Shown here: positions 1 through 7,607 of the stretch, in pieces
How the letters are laid out: each line of letters begins with the position of its first letter
Position numbering within the stretch: the stretch's first letter is position 1
Source: Streptomyces sp. CBMA291
GTDB taxonomy: Bacteria; Actinomycetota; Actinomycetes; Streptomycetales; Streptomycetaceae
Length of the DNA stretch: 64,000 bases
Assembly: GCF_014596525.1 (NCBI RefSeq)
Contig: NZ_MSJP01000106.1
Span: forward strand, 1-64,000
Direction of reading: 5' to 3'
Translations under genes and position numbers: made by a program
Notes under the pieces: generated by a model
Database searches by the model: none
What the model was told of the DNA's origin: nothing
What the model saw: the letters and a program-made list of their open reading frames with translations, nothing else

Positions 1-2985
1 CCCGCCGAGGTCATCGCGCCCGAGGTCACCGTCGTCACCGTCCCCGCGCCGCGCGCGGCCGAGCCTGCCGCCGCCGTGTCGGCGGAAGCCGTGGCCGGGC
101 CCGCCGTCGCGGCGGAGCCGGAACAGCCCGCCGAGTCCGCGGCGACCACCGGGACTTCGGCGGCCGAGCCGGAGTCCGCGGAGACGGCCGAGGAGCCGGG
201 GGAGCCCGCCGCCGAGACGGCCGCTCCCGAGGCACTGCCGGAAGCCGAGACGCGGACGCCCGGCGCGATTCCGGCCGAAGCGGTGGCCGAGGAGCCGTCG
301 TCCGCGCCGGAGAAGTCGGACCCCGTGGCCGGGACCGGGCAGCCGCAGGCCGAACAGGCCCCGGCGGAGGCGGAGTCCGCACCGGACGCCGAGGCCGCCG
401 ATGTGCCGGGCGAGGCCGAGCCTGCCGCCGTGGCCGCCGAGACCGGGACCGAGCCTGAGGCCGAGACCGGTGCCGAGGCCCCGGGGGTGGCTGCGGAGGA
501 GCCGGAGAGTCAGGCGACTCCGGAGGCTTCCGCGTCTCCTGAGGGCACGGAGGTTACGGAGGGCGTGGAGAGCACGGAGGGCGTGGAGCCTTCCGAGGCC
601 CTTGGGAAGTCTGAGGCCCCTGAGGCTCATGAGGTCGCTGTGACCGCCGAGGGTGCTGTGGCGGTCGAGGGTGCTGGGACCTCTGAGGCCACGGCTCTCT
701 CTGAAGCCCCTGTGGCTGCCGAGGCCACGGAGACCTCCGAGGCTGTCGAGACGGCTGAGAAGGCTGAGATGGCCGAGGCTGTCGAGACGGCTGAGGCCCC
801 TGCGGCTGCCGATGCCCCTGAGGCCGCTGAGACTCCCGAGTCCACCAAGACTCCTGAGGCCCCTGGGGCGACCGAGTCCACCGAGAACTCCGAGATCACG
901 GAGACCTCGGGGGCCACGGAGACCCTTGAGGCCACGGAGAGCACCGAGGCACCGGAGAACACCGAGGCCCCCGAGACCTCCCCGGCCCCTGAAGCCGTCA
1001 CCGCTGCTTCCGGCGCCGACGCCGACCCCGACGCCCCCGCCGCCGAAGCGGAGCCCGCCCCGGCGACCGCCGCCGAGGCCGTAACCGCTCCCGCCGTCGT
1101 AACCGCTCCCGCCGCCGACGCGGAGAACACCCTCGACGCGGAGAACGCCCCCGACGCCGAGACGGCTCCCCACACCGAGCCCACCCCCCACACCGAGCCC
1201 ACCCCCGGCGCCGAGTCCACCCCCGGCGAAGAGCCCACCCCCGCCGTGGACTCCGCTCCGGCCCCCGGCTACGACGACGCCGAGCGTGAGGCCGTGCTCC
1301 GGGTCATGCGGGAGCGCCGGGACATCCGTAACGGCTTCCGTTCCGACCCGATCCCGCACGAGGTGCTGCTCCGCGTCCTGGAGGCCGCCCACACGGCCCC
1401 CAGCGTCGGCCACTCGCAGCCCTGGGACTTCGTCGTCATCCGCTCCGCCGAGACCCGGCAGACGATGCACGAACTGGCCCAGCGTCAGCGCGAGGCCTAC
1501 GCCAAGTCGCTGCCCAAGGCACGGGCGAAGCAGTTCAAGGAACTGAAGATCGAGGCCATCCTCGACACCCCGGTCAACATCGTGGTGACCGCCGACCCCA
1601 CGCGGGGCGGCCGGCACACCCTCGGCCGCTACACGCAGCCGCAGATGGCCCCGTATTCCTCGGCGCTCGCCGTCGAGAACCTCTGGCTCGCCGCCCGCGC
1701 CGAAGGCCTCGGCGTCGGCTGGGTCAGCTTCTTCGACGAGCGCGAGATGGTCCGCACCCTCGGCCTCCCCGAGCACCTCGAAGTGGTCGCGTACCTCTGC
1801 GTCGGCTACGTCGACGAGTTCCCCGAGGAGCCCGAGCTGATGCAGGCGGGCTGGTCCAAGCGCCGCCCGCTGGCCTGGGTCGTCCACGAGGAGACGTACG
1901 GCCGCCGGGCCCTGCCCGGCGAGGAGCCGCACGACCTGCTCCAGGAGACCGTCGCCAACATCCGCCCGCTGGACGCCAAGGCGCTCGGCGAGGCCTGGGA
2001 ACGCCAGAAGCGGATGACCAAGCCGGCCGGCGCCCTCGGCATGCTGGAGATCATCGCCGCGCAGCTCTCGGGCCTCTCGCGGGTCTCCCCGCCGCCGATC
2101 CCCGAGCCCGCCGCCGTCGCGATCTTCGCCGGTGACCACGGGGTGCACGCCCAGGGCGTGACCCCCTGGCCGCAGGAGGTCACCTCCCAGATGGTGGCCA
2201 ACTTCCTCGGCGGGGGAGCGGTCTGCAACGCCTTCGCCAACCAGGTGGGCGCCGAGGTCTGCGTCGTCGACGTGGGCGTCGCCGCCGACCTCCCGGCCAC
2301 CCCGGGCCTGCTGCCCCGCAAGGTCCGCGCGGGCACCGGAGACCTCTCCACCGGCCCCGCGATGACCCGCGAGGAGGTGCTCGCCGCGATCGAGGTCGGC
2401 ATCGAGACCGCCCGCGATCTGGTCGCCGCGGGCAACAAGGCGCTCCTCACCGGCGAGATGGGCATCGCGAACACCACCGCGTCCGCCGCCCTGATCTCGG
2501 TCTACACCGGAGTGGACCCGGCCGAGGTCACCGGCCGGGGCACGGGCATCAACGACGAGACCCACGCCCGCAAGGTCGACGTGGTCCGGCGCGCCCTCGA
2601 CCTGCACAAGCCGGACCCGGAGGACCCGATCGGCGTCCTCGCGGCGGTCGGCGGTCTGGAGCACGCGGCCCTCGTCGGGCTGATCCTGGGCGGGGCCTCG
2701 CTCCGTACCCCGGTCATCCTCGACGGCGTCTCCACCGGCGCGGCGGCGCTCGTCGCGCGGGCCGTCGCCCCCGAGTCGCTCTCCGCCTGCATCGCCGGGC
2801 ACCGCAGCGCCGAGCCCGGCCACGTGGCCGCGCTCAACAAGCTGGGCCTGCGCCCCCTGGTCGATCTGGACCTGCGCCTCGGCGAGGGCACGGGCGCGCT
2901 GCTCGCCCTGCCGCTGGTGCAGAGCGCGGCCCGTGCGATGCACGACGTGGCCACGTTCGACTCGGCGGGCGTCACCGAGAAGTAG
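1..2985 (+). CDS. cobT: BluB-CobT fusion with Ala/Glu-rich N-terminal region (5'-partial)
   Basis: The frame is open from base 1, so the true start lies left of the window. Three parts are visible. Bases 1-1265 encode a low-complexity Ala/Glu/Pro/Thr region of about 420 residues. Bases about 1270-1930 encode a BluB-type nitroreductase domain (RRDIRNGF, then APSVGHSQPWDF), the family that oxygen-dependently fragments FMN to 5,6-dimethylbenzimidazole. Bases about 1940-2985 encode CobT, nicotinate-nucleotide:dimethylbenzimidazole phosphoribosyltransferase, with GEMGIANTT and the C-terminal LGEGTGALLALPL motif that holds the catalytic Glu of the family. The fusion would make the lower ligand base and activate it to alpha-ribazole phosphate in one polypeptide, for cobalamin nucleotide loop assembly. 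The acidic tail has no known role and carries atypical codon use at about 530-960. Confidence 0.92.
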   Translation, partial: PAEVIAPEVTVVTVPAPRAAEPAAAVSAEAVAGPAVAAEPEQPAESAATTGTSAAEPESAETAEEPGEPAAETAAPEALPEAETRTPGAIPAEAVAEEPSSAPEKSDPVAGTGQPQAEQAPAEAESAPDAEAADVPGEAEPAAVAAETGTEPEAETGAEAPGVAAEEPESQATPEASASPEGTEVTEGVESTEGVEPSEALGKSEAPEAHEVAVTAEGAVAVEGAGTSEATALSEAPVAAEATETSEAVETAEKAEMAEAVETAEAPAAADAPEAAETPESTKTPEAPGATESTENSEITETSGATETLEATESTEAPENTEAPETSPAPEAVTAASGADADPDAPAAEAEPAPATAAEAVTAPAVVTAPAADAENTLDAENAPDAETAPHTEPTPHTEPTPGAESTPGEEPTPAVDSAPAPGYDDAEREAVLRVMRERRDIRNGFRSDPIPHEVLLRVLEAAHTAPSVGHSQPWDFVVIRSAETRQTMHELAQRQREAYAKSLPKARAKQFKELKIEAILDTPVNIVVTADPTRGGRHTLGRYTQPQMAPYSSALAVENLWLAARAEGLGVGWVSFFDEREMVRTLGLPEHLEVVAYLCVGYVDEFPEEPELMQAGWSKRRPLAWVVHEETYGRRALPGEEPHDLLQETVANIRPLDAKALGEAWERQKRMTKPAGALGMLEIIAAQLSGLSRVSPPPIPEPAAVAIFAGDHGVHAQGVTPWPQEVTSQMVANFLGGGAVCNAFANQVGAEVCVVDVGVAADLPATPGLLPRKVRAGTGDLSTGPAMTREEVLAAIEVGIETARDLVAAGNKALLTGEMGIANTTASAALISVYTGVDPAEVTGRGTGINDETHARKVDVVRRALDLHKPDPEDPIGVLAAVGGLEHAALVGLILGGASLRTPVILDGVSTGAAALVARAVAPESLSACIAGHRSAEPGHVAALNKLGLRPLVDLDLRLGEGTGALLALPLVQSAARAMHDVATFDSAGVTEK

Positions 2986-3012
2986 CCCGCCCCGGCGCGC
3001 CGCCCGGACCCC

Positions 3013-3045
3013 TGTGCCTCCCGCCCGACCGGGGCGGGAGGCACA
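3013..3045 (+). terminator. Hairpin terminator after cobT
   Basis: Perfect 14-bp inverted repeat (3013-3026 with 3032-3045) around a 5-base loop, 28 bases after the cobT stop. No T-tract follows, as is common in high-GC actinomycetes. Confidence 0.7.
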
Positions 3046-3204
3046 CCGGCTTCCCGGCGCCGCCCGGCACTCCCGCCACCGGGACGTCCGTCGCGGAGTG
3101 ACGCCCCCGGGTCACGGATATCGTGGGACTCGAACACCGTGTCCCACCAGCCGCTTCAGAGCCGCAGCGGCCCGCCCACGCCATCCCCGAGGAGCCGCTC
3201 ACCC

Positions 3205-4455
3205 ATGGCCGAGCACGCCGACCGCGCCGAGAACGCGACGCACCCCGCCTACCCCGTCGGACTGCGCCTCGCCGGCCGCCGCGTCGTCGTCCTCGGCGGC
3301 GGCCAGGTCGCCCAGCGGCGGCTGCCCGCCCTGATCGCCGCGGGCGCCGACCTCACCCTGATCTCCCCGTCCGCGACCCCCTCCGTGGAGGCGATGGCCG
3401 AGGCGGGCGAGATCACCTGGACCCGGCGCCGCTACGAGGAAGGCGACCTGGCCGACGCCTGGTACGCCCTGGTGGCCACCACCGACCCGGCGGCCAACGC
3501 CGCCGCCTCCGCCGAGGCCGAGCGGAACCGCACCTGGTGCGTCCGCGCGGACGACGCCGAGGCGGCCACCGCCTGGACCCCGGCCACCGGCCGCGGCGAG
3601 GGCGTGACCGTGGCCGTCCTCACCGGCCACGACCCCCGCCGCTCCGCCGCCGTGCGGGACGCGATCGTCGAGGGGCTGCGGGACGGTTCCCTCGCGGCGC
3701 CGCAGCAGCGCGCGCGGATCCCCTTCGTCGCCCTGGTCGGCGGCGGTCCCGGCGACCCGGACCTGATCACCGTGCGCGGACGGCGGCTCCTCGCCGAGGC
3801 GGACGTGGTCATCGCGGACCGCCTCGGCCCCCGCGACCTCCTGGACGAACTGCCCCCGCACGTCGAGGTGATCGACGCGGCGAAGATCCCGTACGGCCGG
3901 TTCATGGCCCAGGAGGCCATCAACAACGCCCTGGTGGAGCACGCCAAGCAGGGCAAGTCCGTGGTCCGCCTCAAGGGCGGCGACCCGTTCGTCTTCGGCC
4001 GGGGCATGGAGGAGGCGCAGGCGCTGGCCGCCGAGGGCATCGCCTGCACGGTCGTGCCGGGCATCTCCAGCTCCATCTCGGTGCCGGGTGCGGCGGGCAT
4101 CCCGGTCACCCACCGGGGCGTGGCCCACGAGTTCACCGTGGTCAGCGGCCATGTGGCCCCCGACGACCCGCGTTCCCTCGTCGACTGGGCCTCGGTCGCC
4201 AAGCTGACCGGCACGCTGGTGATCCTCATGGGCGTCGACAAGATAGGCAGGATCGCCGAGGCGCTCATCGCCCACGGCAAGGACCCCGAGACGCCGCTCG
4301 CCCTCGTCCAGGAAGGCACCACGGCGGCCCAGCGCCGGGTGGACGCCACCCTGGCGACGGTCGCGGAGACCGTCGTCGCGCAGGAGGTCCGCCCGCCCGC
4401 CGTCATCGTGATCGGCCCGGTGGTCGCCGAGGGCCCCGACCGCAGGACGCGGTGA
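3205..4455 (+). CDS. cobA: Siroheme synthase / uroporphyrinogen-III C-methyltransferase (CysG/CobA-like)
   Basis: A 416-residue protein. The N-terminal part (about residues 15-150) has a Rossmann dinucleotide site (VVVLGGGQVAQRR) like precorrin-2 dehydrogenase. The C-terminal part (about 170-410) is a SUMT methyltransferase with VGGGPGDPDLIT, RLKGGDPFVFGRG and PVTHRG. It should methylate uroporphyrinogen III to precorrin-2 with S-adenosylmethionine and possibly oxidise it to sirohydrochlorin. This fits its place after cobT, since precorrin-2 feeds both cobalamin and siroheme. I chose ATG 3205 because GAGGAG lies about 10 bases upstream; an in-frame GTG at 3139 would add 22 Pro/Ser-rich residues without a clear ribosome site. 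The N-terminal domain is shorter than in E. coli CysG, so ferrochelatase activity is uncertain. Confidence 0.88.
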   Translation: MAEHADRAENATHPAYPVGLRLAGRRVVVLGGGQVAQRRLPALIAAGADLTLISPSATPSVEAMAEAGEITWTRRRYEEGDLADAWYALVATTDPAANAAASAEAERNRTWCVRADDAEAATAWTPATGRGEGVTVAVLTGHDPRRSAAVRDAIVEGLRDGSLAAPQQRARIPFVALVGGGPGDPDLITVRGRRLLAEADVVIADRLGPRDLLDELPPHVEVIDAAKIPYGRFMAQEAINNALVEHAKQGKSVVRLKGGDPFVFGRGMEEAQALAAEGIACTVVPGISSSISVPGAAGIPVTHRGVAHEFTVVSGHVAPDDPRSLVDWASVAKLTGTLVILMGVDKIGRIAEALIAHGKDPETPLALVQEGTTAAQRRVDATLATVAETVVAQEVRPPAVIVIGPVVAEGPDRRTR

Positions 4456-4507
4456 CCACGACGCCCACCCAGGAGTAACCAGGGGTAACAGGACCCCTCG
4501 CACACCA

Positions 4508-4542
4508 TTGGCACCCCACCCCGGACAAGGCAGTATCACCTC
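4508..4542 (+). promoter_or_regulatory. Candidate leaderless promoter of the SpoU methyltransferase gene
   Basis: A -35-like TTGGCA (4508-4513), 17-base spacer and -10-like CAGTAT (4531-4536) end six bases before GTG 4543. No Shine-Dalgarno sequence is visible, so transcription may begin at the start codon. Confidence 0.45.
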
Positions 4543-5361
4543 GTGGCCGAACTCATCACGATCGACGACCCCGACGACCCGCGCCTGCGCGACTACATCG
4601 GCCTGACCGACGTCGAACTGCGCCGCAGACGCGAACCGGCCGAAGGCCTGTTCATCGCGGAAGGAGAGAAGGTCATCCGCCGCGCCCGCCAGGCGGGGTA
4701 CGAGATGCGCTCCATGCTGCTCTCCGCCAAGTGGGTCGACGTGATGCGGGACGTCATCGACGAGGTCCCCGCTCCGGTGTACGCCGTCCAGCCGGACCTC
4801 GCCGAGCGCGTCACCGGCTACCACGTGCACCGGGGCGCCCTCGCCTCCATGCAGCGCAAGCCGCTCCCGGACGCCGCCGACCTGCTGGGCGGCGCCCGCC
4901 GGGTGGTCGTCATGGAGTCGGTGAACGACCACACCAACATCGGCGCGATCTTCCGTAGCGCCGCCGCGCTGGGCATGGACGCCGTCCTGCTCTCCCCGGA
5001 CTGCGCCGACCCGCTCTACCGGCGCTCCGTCAAGGTGTCGATGGGCGCGGTCTTCTCCGTCCCGTACGCCCGTCTGGAGAGCTGGCCGCGCGGTCTGGAG
5101 ACCGTACGGGAAGCGGGCTTCAAGCTGCTCGCGCTGACCCCCGCCGAGACGGCGACCTCGATCGACGAGGCGGCCCCGCACCGGCTCGACCGGGTCGCCC
5201 TGATGCTGGGCGCCGAGGGCGACGGCCTCTCCACCCAGGCCCTGCGCGCCGCCGACGAGTGGGTCCGCATCCCGATGGCCCACGGCGTCGACTCGCTGAA
5301 CGTGGGAGCGGCGGCGGCCGTCGCCTTCTACGCCGTCGCCACCGGCCGCCCCGAGGCGTAG
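4543..5361 (+). CDS. TrmH/SpoU-family RNA methyltransferase
   Basis: A 272-residue protein with an N-terminal substrate-binding domain (about 1-105) and a SPOUT knot domain (about 115-265). The three SpoU motifs are clear: NDHTNIGAIFRSA (motif 1), LGAEGDGLS (motif 2) and IPMAHGVDSLNVGAAAAV (motif 3). The family transfers methyl groups from S-adenosylmethionine to the 2'-O of rRNA or tRNA nucleosides; the target nucleotide cannot be told from sequence. It is probably transcribed on its own from a promoter abutting the start codon and ends at the hairpin 5391-5424 shared with the convergent kinase gene. Confidence 0.9.
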   Translation: MAELITIDDPDDPRLRDYIGLTDVELRRRREPAEGLFIAEGEKVIRRARQAGYEMRSMLLSAKWVDVMRDVIDEVPAPVYAVQPDLAERVTGYHVHRGALASMQRKPLPDAADLLGGARRVVVMESVNDHTNIGAIFRSAAALGMDAVLLSPDCADPLYRRSVKVSMGAVFSVPYARLESWPRGLETVREAGFKLLALTPAETATSIDEAAPHRLDRVALMLGAEGDGLSTQALRAADEWVRIPMAHGVDSLNVGAAAAVAFYAVATGRPEA

Positions 5362-5390
5362 CGGCACCCGCGCACCACTCCGGACGCGAA

Positions 5391-5424
5391 GAGAGCGGGC
5401 CCACCCGGAAGGGGGCCCGCTCTC
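5391..5424. terminator. Bidirectional terminator between convergent genes
   Basis: 12-bp inverted repeat (5391-5402 with 5413-5424) with a 10-base loop, placed between the stop of the RNA methyltransferase gene and the stop of the minus-strand kinase gene. Confidence 0.7.
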
Positions 5425-5438
5425 CTCGTGTCGCCGGG

Positions 5439-6614
5439 TCAGCCCTGGAGTGCCTGCGCGGCGGCGATGCCCAGGGCCACGATCAGCGTCACGACCACGA
5501 AGACGAAGAGCCGTTGCCGCAGCAGCCGGGGGTTGGCCGGCCGCCGGCCGGTCGACGTGCTCCGCGCCCCTGGCCGGGTGCCGGGCCGGGACGCGGGCAC
5601 CCGCGCACCCCCCGTACGGGGACCGGCCGAGGGCCGTACCGCCGCGGCGGGGCCACGCCCGCGCTCCCGCTCGGTCGGCCGCTCTCCGTCCCGGCCCCGG
5701 GTGTCCCGCTCCGTGTAACGCTCGGTCAGCCGGTTGGTGTGCCGCTCCTCCGCCCGCTCCCGCTGCGAGGGCGGCCGGGAGACCGGCAGCCCCTGCGCCT
5801 CGCGCGCCGCGATCTCCTTGAGCCGCATCGACAGCTGAAGCGTGCTGGGACGGTCCTCGGGATCCTTCGCCAGACAGGCCCGGACCAGCGGCGCCAGCGC
5901 GTCCGGCACCCCGTTCAGCTGCGGCTCCTCGTGCACCACCCGGTAGAGCATGACCTCGGAACTGCCGTGCCCGAAGGGGGAGTCGCCCATCGCCGCGTAC
6001 GCCAGGGTGGCGCCGAGCGAGAACACGTCGGTGGCCGGGGTGACGGCCGCGCCGCGGACCTGCTCGGGGGCGAGGAATCCGGGCGAGCCGACGGCCGTGC
6101 CGACATGGGTGAGGGTGCTGGCCCCGGTGGCCCAGGCGATGCCGAAGTCGATGATCCGGGGGCCCTTGGGGGAGAGCAGGATGTTCGAGGGCTTCAGGTC
6201 CCGGTGCACCACTCCCGCCTCGTGGACCGCGACGAGCCCCTCCGAGAGCGCCGCCCCGATCGAGGCCACGTCGGCGGCGCGCAGCCCGCCCTCCTCGGCG
6301 ACCCGGTCGTGCAGCGAGGGCCCGGGGACGTACTGGGTGGCGAACCAGGGCCGCTCGGCCTCCAGATCGGCGGCGACCAGCCGGGCCGTACAGCCGCCCC
6401 GGATGCGCCGGGCGGCCGACACCTCACGGGCGAACCGCGACCGGAACTCCTGGTCCTCCGCGAGATCGGGCCGGATCACCTTGAGCGCCACCCGCTGTCC
6501 GCGCCGGTCGGAGCCCAGGTACACGACACCCATCCCTCCGGCCCCCAGCCTGCGGTGGAGCCGGAACGACCCGACGATCCGCGGATCCTCGCGCCGGAGC
6601 CGCATCATCGCCAT
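5439..6614 (-). CDS. Hanks-type Ser/Thr protein kinase with a C-terminal membrane anchor
   Basis: A 391-residue protein. The kinase domain covers about residues 16-275: Gly-rich loop GAGGMG (about 24-29), catalytic Lys in VALKV (about 45), HRDLKPSN (about 137-144), DFG (about 156-158) and an APE motif. All catalytic residues are present, so it should be active. After an Arg/Thr-rich linker (about 280-365) one hydrophobic helix (FVFVVVTLIVALGIAAA) ends the protein. No extracellular PASTA or other sensor domain follows. ATG 6614 is preferred because GAGGGG sits 6 bases upstream; GTG 6644 would add 10 residues. Substrate unknown. The kinase stands alone and is transcribed away from the small membrane gene at 7116. 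Confidence 0.93.
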   Translation of the reverse strand: MAMMRLRREDPRIVGSFRLHRRLGAGGMGVVYLGSDRRGQRVALKVIRPDLAEDQEFRSRFAREVSAARRIRGGCTARLVAADLEAERPWFATQYVPGPSLHDRVAEEGGLRAADVASIGAALSEGLVAVHEAGVVHRDLKPSNILLSPKGPRIIDFGIAWATGASTLTHVGTAVGSPGFLAPEQVRGAAVTPATDVFSLGATLAYAAMGDSPFGHGSSEVMLYRVVHEEPQLNGVPDALAPLVRACLAKDPEDRPSTLQLSMRLKEIAAREAQGLPVSRPPSQRERAEERHTNRLTERYTERDTRGRDGERPTERERGRGPAAAVRPSAGPRTGGARVPASRPGTRPGARSTSTGRRPANPRLLRQRLFVFVVVTLIVALGIAAAQALQG

Positions 6615-6766
6615 GTCCGTCCCCTCGTCCGTTCGACGTGGCACAGCTTACGTAAGGGCGCCCGTACGTGCTCATAGGCCGCGCCCTCGCACCGGATCGA
6701 TTATCGGCACCGGGGCGGAGGCCTCCCGGGGCCCGCTCCGGCACTCCGGGTCAACCGCCCTCCCTC

Positions 6767-6784
6767 GCACGTCACTTGACGTGC
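6767..6784. promoter_or_regulatory. Palindromic operator-like site
   Basis: GCACGTCA, two bases, TGACGTGC: 8-bp arms with a 2-bp centre, about 150 bases upstream of the kinase start. The size and symmetry suit a dimeric helix-turn-helix regulator. The cognate protein is unknown. Confidence 0.4.
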
Positions 6785-6863
6785 GGTCGGAAACGGGGAC
6801 GGGCCCCGGAGGGCGAGCCCGGCGCCCCCGGGGGAGCGGGACGGGCGTACGCGGCCCCGGGGA

Positions 6864-6877
6864 GTGACCGATGTCAC
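6864..6877. promoter_or_regulatory. Crp-like palindrome GTGA-N6-TCAC
   Basis: The arms GTGA and TCAC with a 6-base spacer resemble the core of cAMP-receptor-protein sites. It lies between the divergent kinase and small membrane genes. Such short sites also occur by chance. Confidence 0.3.
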
Positions 6878-7115
6878 CCCATGGGGGCTTCGTCCCGCGA
6901 CCCCTCCGGGAAGACCCGGGTTTCGGCACTCCCGGTCTCCACCCATGGGAGTACATCGGGGGGACGGGTGTCATCCTCCTGGAGGCCCGCAAGTCGGTAC
7001 GCGGGCATGACGTCCCCGGGTTCCCCGCTCCCTAATCTTGAGGTCAAGCGGCGGGTGCGGCACTCGTCCCCCGAGGTCAAGCACCCGCCGCTCATTCACT
7101 GACTGGAGAGGAACC

Positions 7116-7283
7116 ATGGCTTTCACGGCACCGCGGACGACCCCCCGGCCTTCGGGCCGCCGTCACCCCCTGGTGGCCACCGCCATGGTCCTTCCTCTCG
7201 CGGCCCTGCTCGTAGTCGTCTTCGGCGGCTGGGACGCGGTGGTCACACAGGCGTCGTCCGTGGGCGTGATGCTGGGGCGCTGA
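7116..7283 (+). CDS. Small single-pass membrane protein, function unknown
   Basis: A 55-residue protein with a basic Pro/Arg N-terminus (about 1-18) and one hydrophobic segment (VATAMVLPLAALLVVVFGGW, about 20-39). ATG 7116 is chosen because GGAGAGGAA lies directly upstream. The frame is open further left but with no better start. No family is recognised. It is flanked upstream by unusual repeats and downstream by two hairpins, and no neighbour suggests a partner. Confidence 0.6.
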   Translation: MAFTAPRTTPRPSGRRHPLVATAMVLPLAALLVVVFGGWDAVVTQASSVGVMLGR

Positions 7284-7293
7284 CGGCGCCCCG

Positions 7294-7316
7294 GACCCGG
7301 GAGAGCGGCCCGGGTC
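7294..7316 (+). terminator. Short hairpin after the 55-residue membrane protein gene
   Basis: 8-bp inverted repeat (7294-7301 with 7309-7316) with a 7-base loop, 10 bases after the stop codon. Confidence 0.5.
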
Positions 7317-7370
7317 GAATCATCCGGCCATCAGCCCCGTGGGGACGGGGGTGCGGCGGACGGCAGCGTA

Positions 7371-7400
7371 GGGCCGGTCAGCTGGGGAGCTGACCGGCCC
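7371..7400. terminator. Strong hairpin, 13-bp stem
   Basis: Perfect 13-bp inverted repeat (7371-7383 with 7388-7400) closed by a GGGG loop, upstream of the repeat array. Confidence 0.6.
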
Positions 7401-7585
7401 TCGCGCATTCCCCCTCCGTACGCCGGGAAGCCGACGGCCGCCCGCGCGTCCACACCCTGCCTCGCGACGGAGCCGACCGGCCCTCGCGCGTCCACGCTCT
7501 GTCTCGGCCGGGGGCCGTGACGTGCCTTCGCGCGTCCACGCCCTGTCTCGGCCGGGAGCCGTGACCTGCCCTCGCGCGTTCCCGG
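7395..7585. repeat. Degenerate tandem repeat, period 41-44 bp
   Basis: The core CGCGCGTCCAC recurs at 7443, 7485 and 7529, with variant forms at 7402 (CGCGCATTC) and 7573 (CGCGCGTT). The last full units share GTCTCGGCCGGG and GCCGTGAC. Spacing is 41, 42, 44 and 44 bases. Confidence 0.75.
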
Positions 7586-7607
7586 CCCCGTTCCGTACGC
7601 TCCCCGG

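Larger units (their letters stand above)
6615..7115. other. Divergent intergenic region with operator-like sites
   Basis: No gene is supported here. The region separates the minus-strand kinase gene from the plus-strand small membrane gene. It contains an 18-base near-perfect palindrome (6767-6784), a Crp-like GTGA-N6-TCAC site (6864-6877), and a direct repeat GAGGTCAAGC (7040-7049, 7073-7082) overlapping a 12-bp inverted repeat (7047-7058 with 7081-7092). Both divergent genes probably have their promoters here. Confidence 0.6.
7284..7607. other. Intergenic region with terminators and a 44-bp repeat array
   Basis: No gene is supported. It holds two hairpins (7294-7316, 7371-7400), a degenerate tandem array with about 44-bp period (about 7395-7585), and a -10-like TACGCT (7596-7601) six bases before the next start codon. 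Confidence 0.6.

Noticed and set aside
3199..5367. 722-residue minus-strand open frame
   Set aside because: It is antisense to the CysG-like and SpoU genes, whose motifs are clear; the translation has no family features and reflects high GC.
7395..7585. Possible CRISPR array
   Set aside because: Units are degenerate, lack a repeat/spacer structure and no cas genes are present. The same holds for 33883-34030.
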